Positions 8,162 through 16,174 of a stretch of 64,000 nucleotides of DNA are shown here, piece by piece. Source of the DNA: an uncultured Vampirovibrio sp. (lineage in GTDB: Bacteria; Cyanobacteriota; Vampirovibrionia; Gastranaerophilales; Gastranaerophilaceae); contig CAJTXZ010000004.1 of the NCBI GenBank assembly GCA_910583725.1, positions 26,018 through 90,017 on the forward strand, given 5' to 3'. The notes under the pieces were generated by a model, which did no database searches, was not told where the DNA came from, and was given only the letters and a program-made list of their open reading frames with translations. A program made the position numbers and the translations under genes. How positions within the stretch are numbered: position 1 is the stretch's first letter; each line of letters begins with the position of its first letter.

Positions 8162-10046
8162 CGCCGTTTCCAAGCCTGTCCATAGCCCCTGACGCTGCCT
8201 CATAGCTTTTTGAAAGCAAATTGTAATCTTTAATTGAATGAGCAGCCTTTGCAGCTTCTTTATAGGCTGAAAGTGCCTTCACATCTTCATTTATATACTC
8301 AAAGTTTTCACCTGCACCCATCAGGGTTTTTGCAATGGTTTTCATATTGCCTGTTTCATAAGCAGCGTCAACCGATAAGGCGTTAAATGTTTCAGTATTT
8401 TCCTTATCATACCTGTCGGCAAATAATGCCGCAAGATAAGTGAGGGCCTTGGTTTTTCCGTTCGGATTTTTAGCTTCTTCGGATGTTTCAACCGCAAGCG
8501 AATACTGCTCAACTGCAGGGTCAAACATCACATAATCATCGTAAATCCTGCCCATCTTAAGGTGAGCGTGGGTTTTAAGGTTATTATCGGTGCATTTTGT
8601 GGCGCTGTTGTAGTCTTTTAGGGCAAATTCCGCATAATCAAAGTCATCAAAAAGCTTGCCGCGCTCAAAATGTATCGCCGCCTTAAGGTTGTAATCATCA
8701 GAATTTTCCATAAGGCTAAGGGCTTCATTATAGAGTTTAAGGGCATTTTCAGGATTTCCGCTGCCTTTTATAATCCTTTTTGCCTTTACAAAATTACTCT
8801 TTGCGGCACGCTCTTCTCTGCTTAAGCGCTCAGGCAGAGGAATTTCAGCAGATTGCACACCTGAACTCAGGCGTTTATGGGTATTTAGAGTCTTATGAAT
8901 ACCTGAATTATCTGCTGAATCAATATTTATAGTAGACAGGGAATCTTTAACATTATGGACAAGAGGCGCTGAAACACTGCCAAATGCAATATTATCAACA
9001 CTTTGCGGAGTCTTCACCGTGTCAAAAGTAGATGCAGAAGCTATTTTATAAACATCATTACCTAAAGAAACAGGAGCCCCTAAAGACGCATTGACATCTT
9101 TAGAAGGCACCGTGGTTGAATAGGTTAAATTTTGAATGCCGGATTGAGGCGCCATTTCAGGCTTCACACCAGAATTAGACTGCCCATGCAAGGCTGTATC
9201 AGCATTATTCAACGCAATAGAAGAATTTTGTGCCTCACTTTGCACAAAAAATTCAGGACTCATCTGGCCAATAGGCTTGATTTCATTGATTGTTATCCTG
9301 TTTTGCGGTATATCATAAATATTTACGGGCGAATCTTTAAAATCATTCGCCAAAGATACTGTATTCAGGCTATTTGACGGAGTTTGAACACTGGAAACAG
9401 CCTGATTATAATGATTTGTGCCTTGCGCATATAATGCTTGACGGCTAAAATCAGCACCGGATAAGGTATTTACGGACGCACTGCCGCCGACAGATGCAGC
9501 AGCACCGGTTTGCACGCCTTGCTTTCTTTTATTCTCAGGAATTTGAACCCTAAAAGCCTCATTAATATAGCTTGGGTCAGCCTTTAATTCTACATTTTGC
9601 AAAAACAGTGCATTAACCCAATCCTGCACAACGGTTGAAGGCTTTTTCAGACTATCCTCAATAAATTTATCAGAAACCTTGGATGCATTTTTAAGATTGG
9701 CTAAAATAATCTCTCTTGACGGATTTTCCTTCTTTGATTCCATATCAACAAGGTTTAAATATGAATGCACCTCCCTTGAAATATCCTCAGGCGCGTTAAT
9801 TGCGGCAATTGTGCTCTTAAAATCTTCAATTACCTGCGAAATATTAACCTTATTTTTTGTATAATCAATCTGGACCTTGTTGCCGTTGGGAAAACGCCTG
9901 CCATCTTTATTTTCATCCAGAGTGACCGGTTTTTGAGCCTGTTTTTGAGCATTAGAGGACTCACCGTCACTATCCACATATGCAGGATTTTGTTTCGGAT
10001 TTCTATATGTAATATTTACAGGATTCAACAAATTGTAGTTAAACAC
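8094..10046 (-). CDS. TPR-repeat protein with long low-complexity N-terminal region
   Basis: A 650-residue protein in two parts. The first ~410 residues are Ser/Asn/Val/Gln-rich and lack predicted order or a membrane segment. The last ~240 contain tandem tetratricopeptide repeats (for example AIHFERGKLFDDFDYAEFALKDY and the repeats after it), a protein-interaction scaffold. The N terminus, MFNYNLLNPVNITYRNPKQNP, resembles the lineage's M-x-I-N-rich starts, but no FxG motif is evident. The stop lies inside the 3' end of aroB on the opposite strand, an unusually tight convergent arrangement. Function unknown; a scaffold or secreted interaction protein is plausible. Confidence 0.75.
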   Translation of the reverse strand: MFNYNLLNPVNITYRNPKQNPAYVDSDGESSNAQKQAQKPVTLDENKDGRRFPNGNKVQIDYTKNKVNISQVIEDFKSTIAAINAPEDISREVHSYLNLVDMESKKENPSREIILANLKNASKVSDKFIEDSLKKPSTVVQDWVNALFLQNVELKADPSYINEAFRVQIPENKRKQGVQTGAAASVGGSASVNTLSGADFSRQALYAQGTNHYNQAVSSVQTPSNSLNTVSLANDFKDSPVNIYDIPQNRITINEIKPIGQMSPEFFVQSEAQNSSIALNNADTALHGQSNSGVKPEMAPQSGIQNLTYSTTVPSKDVNASLGAPVSLGNDVYKIASASTFDTVKTPQSVDNIAFGSVSAPLVHNVKDSLSTINIDSADNSGIHKTLNTHKRLSSGVQSAEIPLPERLSREERAAKSNFVKAKRIIKGSGNPENALKLYNEALSLMENSDDYNLKAAIHFERGKLFDDFDYAEFALKDYNSATKCTDNNLKTHAHLKMGRIYDDYVMFDPAVEQYSLAVETSEEAKNPNGKTKALTYLAALFADRYDKENTETFNALSVDAAYETGNMKTIAKTLMGAGENFEYINEDVKALSAYKEAAKAAHSIKDYNLLSKSYEAASGAMDRLGNGAKAMTLLSKALLYRQKFELQEG

Positions 10047-10378
10047 TAACTTTTGCCTTTAATTTTTAAAACCTATTCTCCCACACACTAGTATAGAAGA
10101 TTTCGCATTGTGTTAAGTCATCTAAATGGTTGATTTTTTACTTAAAACGCTAAAGGAGTCTAAAATCCGGTCTTTATGCTTAATTTCACGGCTCGGGTAT
10201 TATACTGTAAGAAAACAGTGCCCTTAAGGCAATGACTCTCAAAGCATACAATAAAGCCTTTATATCATTTACCAGAGGCAATATTATTTTTAATAATTTT
10301 TGTTTAAAAGTCAAAAAATTCTATTGTAAAAACTTTCAACATGATAGATAATATTTGTATCATTAAAAGGAGTTTTAG
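10047..10378. other. Intergenic region between divergent genes
   Basis: Carries the upstream regions of the minus-strand TPR gene and the plus-strand small-protein genes. No further gene seen. Confidence 0.4.
10324..10352 (+). promoter_or_regulatory. Sigma70-type promoter of the small-protein/spmAB unit
   Basis: TTGTAA (10324-10329), 17-nt spacer, GATAAT (10347-10352), about 20 nt before an AAGGAG ribosome site. It probably drives the 44-aa gene, the 259-aa gene and spmA-spmB. Confidence 0.55.
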
Positions 10379-10513
10379 ATGGCAGACTACATATTTAAAA
10401 TTAAAAAGGGCGAAATAGAAGTTGAAATCTCATCTGACGACCCGAAATTTATCGAAGATGAGCTTGCAAAATGGCGCCAGGATATATTAAGAATGCAGCA
10501 GGGCGAAAATTAA
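10379..10513 (+). CDS. 44-aa hypothetical protein
   Basis: A short gene with a strong AAGGAG site (10367-10372) six bases before its ATG and a promoter just upstream. The product (MADYIFKIKKGEIEVEI...) looks like two beta strands followed by an amphipathic helix (EDELAKWRQDILRMQ). Its layout, a short MA-x-Y-x-[FL] strand pair then a helix, echoes the first ~45 residues of the 259-aa protein encoded 21 bp downstream, so the two may be related or partners. No family recognised. Confidence 0.65.
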   Translation: MADYIFKIKKGEIEVEISSDDPKFIEDELAKWRQDILRMQQGEN

Positions 10514-10534
10514 TACAGAGGCAGGCAAAGATTT

Positions 10535-11314
10535 ATGGCAAAATACAAATTAACCGTAAAATACAATGATATATGCGACCTGTCAATTGCAGGCGACATT
10601 CCCGACATAATAGGCAATGAATTTGACCAGTATGTTAAATCTATGCTGTTTAAAAAAGAAGAATGGGAAAATTTCGAAACAAGTTTTAAACAGGCTGCAA
10701 ATGAGGAATATGGCAACATAGGTCAAAATCAGCAATCGACAGCTGATAATAAGGAAGAAACTTCACCCATAGAGGCTGAAACTCCGCCCGAAACACCTAC
10801 AGAATCACCATGCACAGATGATGCACCGGTTTTTATTGAGGATGAAGCCTCAATTGACAACTTGCCGGATATTCAAAAACAAAATGAAGAACCCCCTATA
10901 GAAGACAATAAAGAAACAGAACCTGAAAAAAACCAAGAGACAGATACAGCACAGCACAAAGAAGAAACAACTAAAACCCCCGCCAAGGCTGAAACCCCGG
11001 CAAAAAAAGAAAAGCCTAAGACAAAGATACTTTCTTTTGAAGATTACATAAAAAATAAAAATATAAACACGCCCCTTGATGAGTTTGTGGTTGGTGCGTG
11101 CTATTTAGATGAAATTTTAAACATTAAAAAATTCAGCTTAAAGCAGCTAAATTCAAAGCTATATCCGGCGTTTGGCCGCCTTGCAAGCTCTAACATTATT
11201 AATGAGGCAATAGAGCGCGTTTTGATTGAAACCATTAAGGAAAGCAAAACAACCCAGTACTCTATTAATGAAAATGCCTGGAATTATCATAATTATGACC
11301 TCGTAAGGCACTAA
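10535..11314 (+). CDS. Hypothetical protein, two domains joined by an acidic Pro/Glu/Thr linker
   Basis: Residues 1-60 form a small strand-strand-helix unit (MAKYKLTVKYNDICDLSIAG...), about 65-165 are a disordered linker rich in Glu, Thr, Pro and Lys, and about 168-259 form a compact C-terminal domain (from ILSFEDYIKNKN to YDLVRH) of mainly helical, possibly winged-helix character. No signal peptide or membrane helix. It starts 21 bp after the 44-aa gene and ends 1 bp before spmA, so it belongs to the same transcript. I do not recognise the family. Confidence 0.7.
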   Translation: MAKYKLTVKYNDICDLSIAGDIPDIIGNEFDQYVKSMLFKKEEWENFETSFKQAANEEYGNIGQNQQSTADNKEETSPIEAETPPETPTESPCTDDAPVFIEDEASIDNLPDIQKQNEEPPIEDNKETEPEKNQETDTAQHKEETTKTPAKAETPAKKEKPKTKILSFEDYIKNKNINTPLDEFVVGACYLDEILNIKKFSLKQLNSKLYPAFGRLASSNIINEAIERVLIETIKESKTTQYSINENAWNYHNYDLVRH

Positions 11315-11315
11315 A

Positions 11316-11936
11316 ATGAACTACATATGGTGTAGCTTAATCATAATTTCAATTATTTTTGGAGCCATAAACGGAAAATTGCAAGATGTTGTCAATGCCA
11401 TGCTATTATCCGCCCAAAATGCTGTCACAATTGCAATTTCAATGATAGGAATTATGGCATTCTGGCTTGGCATGGTAAAAATCGCCCAAAAATCAGGTCT
11501 CGTAGAGTGGTTTGCAAAAATTACAGCCCCGATTTTAAGGCTGATATTTAATGAACTTCCAAAAAACAGCCCTGCCTTTTCAAACATAGCCCTCAATTTC
11601 AGTGCAAATGCCCTTGGGCTAATAAATGCCGCAACCCCATTCGGCATAAAAGCAATGCAAGACCTTAAAGAAGAGGCTATAAAAAACGGTGAAAATAAAG
11701 ACGCAGCCTCAAATTCGATGTGTATATTTTTAGGAATGAACACCGCAGGATTTCAATTAATTCCTGCAAGCGTTATTGCAATTTTATTGTCAGCAAAGGC
11801 TAAAAACCCGACAGATATTATATTACCAGCCCTGATTGTCACATCAATCGCCTTTATTAGTGCAATAATCATTGCAAAAATTTTAGCGCCGTTTTTTTAT
11901 GACAAACCAAAGACAAATAATGGAGATAAGCCGTGA
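11316..11936 (+). CDS. spmA: Nucleoside-recognition (Gate) domain membrane protein, SpmA family
   Basis: Integral membrane protein with about five hydrophobic segments and the Gate-domain core (NALGLINAATPFGIKAMQDL; FLGMNTAGFQLIPASVIAIL). SpmA and SpmB were named from Bacillus, where they affect spore core dehydration, but the family is widespread in non-spore-formers and its transport substrate is unknown. Here it is paired with spmB through a GTGA overlap, as in most genomes. Nothing else in the window suggests sporulation. Confidence 0.88.
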   Translation: MNYIWCSLIIISIIFGAINGKLQDVVNAMLLSAQNAVTIAISMIGIMAFWLGMVKIAQKSGLVEWFAKITAPILRLIFNELPKNSPAFSNIALNFSANALGLINAATPFGIKAMQDLKEEAIKNGENKDAASNSMCIFLGMNTAGFQLIPASVIAILLSAKAKNPTDIILPALIVTSIAFISAIIIAKILAPFFYDKPKTNNGDKP

Positions 11937-12466
11937 AAGAAATTTTAAGCCTAATCTCTGTCTGGATTTTGCCTGCAATCATACTTATAATATTAATTTG
12001 CGCCATAATCAAAAAAGTGCCCGCCTATGAAGCCTTCACAGAGGGAGCAAAAGAAGGCTTTTGGATAAGCGTTAAAATAATCCCGTACCTTGTTGCAATA
12101 ATGACAGCAGTTGCAATGCTAAGAGCCTCAGGCGTTATAGATTGGCTTAGTGAAATTTTGAGAACACCACTCGAGTTCTTAAAAATACCGGCAGATGTGC
12201 TTCCCTTAATGCTTACCCGCTCCCTTTCAGGAGGCGCCACACTTGGAATTTTTTCAGACATAGTTAATTCAAACGGGCCGGATTCTTACGCTGCAAAGCT
12301 TGCCGCCGTTATTACTGGAAGCTCTGAGACAACTTTTTATGTATTAAGTGTTTACTTTGGCGCAATCGGCATTAAAAAATTCAGGCATGCTGTTCTTGTA
12401 GGCATTCTCGCCGATATCACAGGAATAATCGCAGCAATATTCATATGCAGATGGATGTTTGGGTGA
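11933..12466 (+). CDS. spmB: Nucleoside-recognition (Gate) domain membrane protein, SpmB family
   Basis: Partner of SpmA; starts with GTG overlapping the spmA stop. About five membrane segments, with the family core LPLMLTRSLSGGATLGIF and TGSSETTFYVLSVYFG. The latter Gly-Ser-Ser-Glu-Thr motif is typical of the family. 177 aa is full length. Presumably forms a two-component membrane complex with SpmA; the substrate is unknown. Confidence 0.88.
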   Translation: MKEILSLISVWILPAIILIILICAIIKKVPAYEAFTEGAKEGFWISVKIIPYLVAIMTAVAMLRASGVIDWLSEILRTPLEFLKIPADVLPLMLTRSLSGGATLGIFSDIVNSNGPDSYAAKLAAVITGSSETTFYVLSVYFGAIGIKKFRHAVLVGILADITGIIAAIFICRWMFG

Positions 12467-12831
12467 AATTCCAAATCATAACATGTAGTCGTTTAATTCT
12501 ACAATATAATATTTTTATGGTGGTTATATACAATTTTACAGAAAAATATCAACTCTATTTCTTTTCTGCAATAGAAGCTGCTATGTATAATAAAAAACAT
12601 TTCTAGTTAAGCTTCCAGATAAAAGAAATTTAACCCATTCTCTTTATATAACAAAGAAGACATTTAATAAGCAACTTGATAAGCAGGTATACAATTGCAT
12701 ATTATCACCTAATTTATTTATATGAAAACAATTCTGTACTTTTATGATAATTTAAAAAAATCGTACATTAATAAGAATGCAGGCAAAAGATTTCAATGCA
12801 ACATTTCGACTAACTAAGAAAGGAGGTCAAT
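12467..12831. other. Intergenic region after spmB
   Basis: AT-rich, no supported gene. A 29-codon open frame at about 12517 lacks a ribosome site and was not called. The right end carries the very strong ribosome site of the 23-aa gene. Confidence 0.4.
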
Positions 12832-12903
12832 ATGTTAGTTGAAATCAACGAAGAAGAACTATTACTAATATTAGTAATAGTTCTTGCGCTCCAAGCCTTA
12901 TAG
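12832..12903 (+). CDS. 23-aa hydrophobic microprotein
   Basis: Preceded by AAGGAGGT (about 12819-12826), the best Shine-Dalgarno match in the window, 5-6 nt before the ATG. The peptide has an acidic head (MLVEINEEE) and then 14 residues that are almost all Leu/Ile/Val/Ala, enough for a short membrane helix. A hairpin terminator follows at once. The hydrophobic codons contain a perfect 32-bp palindrome (12854-12885). It could be a membrane microprotein, a type I toxin-like peptide, or a leader peptide whose RNA folding matters more than its product. Confidence 0.6.
   Translation: MLVEINEEELLLILVIVLALQAL
12854..12885. repeat. 32-bp perfect palindrome inside the microprotein gene
   Basis: Two 16-base arms with no spacer, reading AAGAACTATTACTAAT and its exact reverse complement, centred between 12869 and 12870. 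It lies entirely in the coding part for the hydrophobic tail. Confidence 0.85.
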
Positions 12904-12913
12904 TCTAAGGCTG

Positions 12914-12957
12914 CAAGCTTGGGTGTTCGTGTCACCCTTGCTTGTATTCTTATTTTA
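12914..12957 (+). terminator. Rho-independent terminator of the microprotein gene
   Basis: CAAGC-TT-GGGTG pairs with CACCC-TT-GCTTG (12914-12944) with a small TT/TT internal loop, followed by TATTCTTATTTT. Confidence 0.65.
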
Positions 12958-13049
12958 ACCATTTTATTGTAAAACTTCAAGACATGTTTAAATTATTTGA
13001 CACTGTTTATTTAAATAAAAATATGCAAGTATAACAAATATATTTAACC

Positions 13050-13589
13050 TTATTCAAAATACCCAATATATGGAATGTTTCTGTAAAGCTCATTATAATC
13101 AAGGCCAAAGCCCACAATAAATTTATCATCCACATCAATTGCATAAAAATCAGGTGAAATATCATATTTTCTGGCGCATTTTTTATCACACATAACAGCA
13201 AGCTTCACATCTTTTGCTTTACATTTTGTGTTTAAAAAATCAAGCAAAAATTTAAGCGTAAGCCCGGTATCCATAATATCTTCAACCACAAGAACATTTT
13301 TATTTTCTAAGGGCGGTAAAGACAAATTTAAAGCCGAAACCTTGCCTGATGATTTCTCGCTGCAGCCATAACTTGAAAGGCTTACAAACTCCATCCTGAC
13401 AGGCATTTTTAAATATTTTGATAATTCGCTAAAAAACATAACAGCGCCCTTTAAAACACAAATGAGCGTCAATTCTTCACTAAGGCCATATTGCTTTTCA
13501 TAATATTCATTTATATTATTCGCCAGCTTTTGAATCTTTGCTTCCAATTCTTCCTTATTTACAAGGGTTTTTAATTGGGTTTTATCCAT
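13050..13589 (-). CDS. hpt: Hypoxanthine phosphoribosyltransferase
   Basis: Purine salvage: hypoxanthine or guanine plus PRPP gives IMP or GMP. The PRPP-binding loop VLVVEDIMDTGLTL carries the paired acidic residues of type I phosphoribosyltransferases; LICVLKGAVMFFSEL and the C-terminal FIVGFGLDYNELYRNIPYIG complete the family pattern. Of two in-frame ATGs I prefer 13589, since AAGGAAGG ends nine bases before it but directly abuts the other ATG (13598). It overlaps the tilS end by 8 bp; the tilS-hpt pair is common in bacteria. Confidence 0.94.
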   Translation of the reverse strand: MDKTQLKTLVNKEELEAKIQKLANNINEYYEKQYGLSEELTLICVLKGAVMFFSELSKYLKMPVRMEFVSLSSYGCSEKSSGKVSALNLSLPPLENKNVLVVEDIMDTGLTLKFLLDFLNTKCKAKDVKLAVMCDKKCARKYDISPDFYAIDVDDKFIVGFGLDYNELYRNIPYIGYFE

Positions 13590-15024
13590 CGTTGTCATCC
13601 TTCCTTTTTATTGAAAGTTTATACACATTTTTCACAGAATCTTTATTTTCAAAATCTAACCTTATCTTATCAGAAATTTGAACACCTGCAATCCAAAATA
13701 CTTCATTTTTTTGACAAAGAAGAGGAATTTTAGAGCGCATATCTTTTGATATCTTTTTATTTATAAAATAATCCTTAAGTTTAGGCTGTTTTTTGGCCCT
13801 TTCACCTGATTTTTGATTATTTCCTAACGGCACAAAAATATCGCCGTCCTTTCGAAACCTTAAAACATAATTTAATGGTTCATTAAGGCAAACATATTCT
13901 TCATCTTTTTTTTTATGCCTTTTTAGAGGGGTTTTTGGAAATGAAGCCTTTTTAATTGAAACAATATAATCTAAAATTTCATACTCACGAGATGAAAACA
14001 CAGGTATTTCAATGTTAGAGGCCTGATTTACAGCCGGTTTATAAATATATACCCTGCCTTTTTGAACCTTCAAAAAAGAATCTGAACTCAAAGACAGGAG
14101 TGAATCTTCATTGTCTTTAATAAAATTTTGAATTTTTAATATCGTCTTATAATCTCTGTTCTTTAAAATTCCCTTAAAATATCTTGATAAAATTTCACGC
14201 TGGAGTGAATCCTTAAGGGATAGAAAACTTTTTCTCCTTATCGGCTTTCTATCAGCCATTGGGCCAAAAGATACAGGTAAAAACCCTGTATCGCAAGGTT
14301 CTTTATCATCAAAAATTTTCTTTTCAACACTATGGATATATTCATCCAAAATTTCATTGCGCTCTGCTGAAAGTTTTATCAATGAATTTATTGAATTAAC
14401 GGCATTTTTATTTATGGCTTCAAAGTTTGGAATTATATTTTTTCTTATAAAATTTCTTTTATATTTAGTGTCTGCATTTGATTTATCTGTGCGAAACGTT
14501 ATGCCGTTAAGCCTTGCAAATTCTTCAATTTCTGCCCTTGAAACATCTAAAAGAGGCCTATAGTAAGGTTCTCTGATTTTTGGAATCGCTGATAGTCCGC
14601 TTGCACCGGTGCCTTTCGCTATTCGATACAAAAGCGTTTCAACATTATCATTCTTATTGTGCGCTAAAAAACAAACATCTGAATTAAACTTTAAAAGAGC
14701 CTCTTCAAAAAACGCATATCTTGCTTCCCTTGCTGAAACCTCTGTTTTTTTAACAGAATCATCAAGTGTTTTTGAAAAAAATTCACATCCGTTTACCTTT
14801 GCCAAATCTTCGCAAAATTTCAAATCACAAAGCGCTTCTTCCCCACGCCAGTTATGGTTAAGATGAATAACCTTTAAATCAAGATTAAATCTCAATTTTA
14901 GTTTATTTAGAATAAAAAATAAAACAGAGCTGTCAACACCGCCTGAAAGCGCCATCAAAACAGTTTTATTCCTTATATTATTGTCCGATAGAAACCGTTG
15001 AGTCTCTTCTATCATATCTGTCAT
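13582..15024 (-). CDS. tilS: tRNA(Ile)-lysidine synthetase
   Basis: Modifies C34 of the AUA-reading tRNA-Ile to lysidine. The PP-loop ATP pyrophosphatase motif ALSGGVDSS lies near residue 26, followed by the NHNWRGEEA and AHNKNDNVETLLYRIAKG motifs. The C-terminal half holds the substrate-binding domains (LKDYFINKKISKDMRSKIPLL). The frame stays open upstream to 15105, but those 27 residues (Arg/Leu-rich) lie within the preceding gene and lack family similarity, so MTDMIEETQRFL at 15024 is taken as the start. It overlaps the upstream LdpA-like gene by 47 bp and hpt by 8 bp. Confidence 0.93.
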   Translation of the reverse strand: MTDMIEETQRFLSDNNIRNKTVLMALSGGVDSSVLFFILNKLKLRFNLDLKVIHLNHNWRGEEALCDLKFCEDLAKVNGCEFFSKTLDDSVKKTEVSAREARYAFFEEALLKFNSDVCFLAHNKNDNVETLLYRIAKGTGASGLSAIPKIREPYYRPLLDVSRAEIEEFARLNGITFRTDKSNADTKYKRNFIRKNIIPNFEAINKNAVNSINSLIKLSAERNEILDEYIHSVEKKIFDDKEPCDTGFLPVSFGPMADRKPIRRKSFLSLKDSLQREILSRYFKGILKNRDYKTILKIQNFIKDNEDSLLSLSSDSFLKVQKGRVYIYKPAVNQASNIEIPVFSSREYEILDYIVSIKKASFPKTPLKRHKKKDEEYVCLNEPLNYVLRFRKDGDIFVPLGNNQKSGERAKKQPKLKDYFINKKISKDMRSKIPLLCQKNEVFWIAGVQISDKIRLDFENKDSVKNVYKLSIKRKDDNDG

Positions 15025-15982
15025 AATTTTCCGTCTCGTCAAACAATTCTTGCGCCTTAATAAGAGCTTTGTCAAAAGGTAAGCCCGATACCAGTTTTCT
15101 TGCATACGTACCGTATGCTATAACAGGCATTTCATACTCTTCATCCTCGGACATTATATCATTCAAAATCTTTGGCGTGTTATTATTTGTGCCGCCTGAA
15201 ACAATAAGGTTGAAACCATATGGCGCAAGCTCTTTTGCAAATAACACACACTCAAGCGTTGAATCATCAGATGATGCCCCGCCATTCATTGAAGCACCAT
15301 CAGCCTGCACATAAAATTCCGGTTTTATGCTTTCTATATCAGCATTTGCAGCACTATGCAGCCTTTTTAGTTCCTTTAATAATTTTACAGCCTCATCAAG
15401 AGAAAACTGCCTTCGGTTAATACATACGCTTATATCACCCCTAAAAAATGACAAGATGTCCTTAAAATCTCTGATTATTTGTTTTTTATCAGATATCGAA
15501 GCATGGAGCTCTGCCATATCCACCCTGAATCCATCATTAATAAGCTGTTTAAGGCAGTTTATTTCACCATTCCCATATTCAAAAGATATTGCATAGCAGT
15601 TTGTTATCTTTTTACAGGCAGAACAGCCAATACATTTTTTAGAATCAATCTCGTATTTACCGGTTTTTTTATTTTTATAAACAGCACCTTCAGGACAATT
15701 CTTCATACACAAAGAACACCCCGAGCAAATACTTTCACTTATAACAGCCTTTCTTCCATGAATATCCCCAAGGACAGGAGCAGAAGCGCAAAGCGTAAAA
15801 TCATCCCGGTTAAATCCTGCCTTAATAAGCCCCCTGCTTAGTTCTGGCAAAACCTCGGGAGAAGCATCAAAAAACCGCGCACCCGCTTTTGCATACAAAA
15901 GTGCAATATCAAGTGCGCTTTTTATATCCTTATTTCCAAGTCCCAATATGAGCTTAAACTTTGTATCACTGTGTAGCGGCAT
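14978..15982 (-). CDS. LdpA-like iron-sulfur protein
   Basis: Begins with a TIM-barrel-like segment (KLILGLGNKDIKSALDIALL), then two Fe-S motifs: C86-x2-C-x2-C-x3-CP (canonical 4Fe-4S) and C117-x2-C-x2-C-x5-C (longer last spacing than the canonical three). The C-terminal part has VQADGASMNGGASSDD, LIVSGGTNNNT and IAYGTYARKLV, which match my memory of the conserved C-terminal domain of LdpA, the cyanobacterial redox-sensing protein that modulates the circadian clock. Upstream AAGGTG sits seven bases before the ATG. It is first in a run with tilS and hpt. The family call is from motif recall; a clock role here would be speculative. A general bis-cluster ferredoxin-domain protein is the alternative. 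Confidence 0.7.
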   Translation of the reverse strand: MPLHSDTKFKLILGLGNKDIKSALDIALLYAKAGARFFDASPEVLPELSRGLIKAGFNRDDFTLCASAPVLGDIHGRKAVISESICSGCSLCMKNCPEGAVYKNKKTGKYEIDSKKCIGCSACKKITNCYAISFEYGNGEINCLKQLINDGFRVDMAELHASISDKKQIIRDFKDILSFFRGDISVCINRRQFSLDEAVKLLKELKRLHSAANADIESIKPEFYVQADGASMNGGASSDDSTLECVLFAKELAPYGFNLIVSGGTNNNTPKILNDIMSEDEEYEMPVIAYGTYARKLVSGLPFDKALIKAQELFDETENYDRYDRRDSTVSIGQ

Positions 15983-16100
15983 CTTTACACCTTAATAAAT
16001 ATCATCTTCAATATTTTAGCATTTTTTGTGCCAAAATCCTATGTTTGCCCAAATTAAAAACTATTTCTTAAATAGCCTGCAATAAAGGTTCTTAATAAAT

Positions 16101-16136
16101 TCAGGATGCACAAAAACTAAACTTTATGCATCCTGA
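16101..16136 (-). terminator. Terminator after the aspartokinase gene
   Basis: A perfect 10-bp stem TCAGGATGCA (16101-16110)/TGCATCCTGA (16127-16136) with a 16-nt loop. Read on the minus strand it follows the aspartokinase stop by about 40 nt and is followed by ATTTATT. Confidence 0.65.
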
Positions 16137-16174
16137 TAAATTTTATTCAAAAATCAAAGCATACATAGCTGAAA

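Noticed and set aside
11316..12466. SpmA/SpmB as evidence of sporulation
   Set aside because: The family is common in non-spore-formers and no other sporulation gene is seen.
12517..12606. 29-codon plus-strand frame after spmB
   Set aside because: No ribosome site; too short to support alone.
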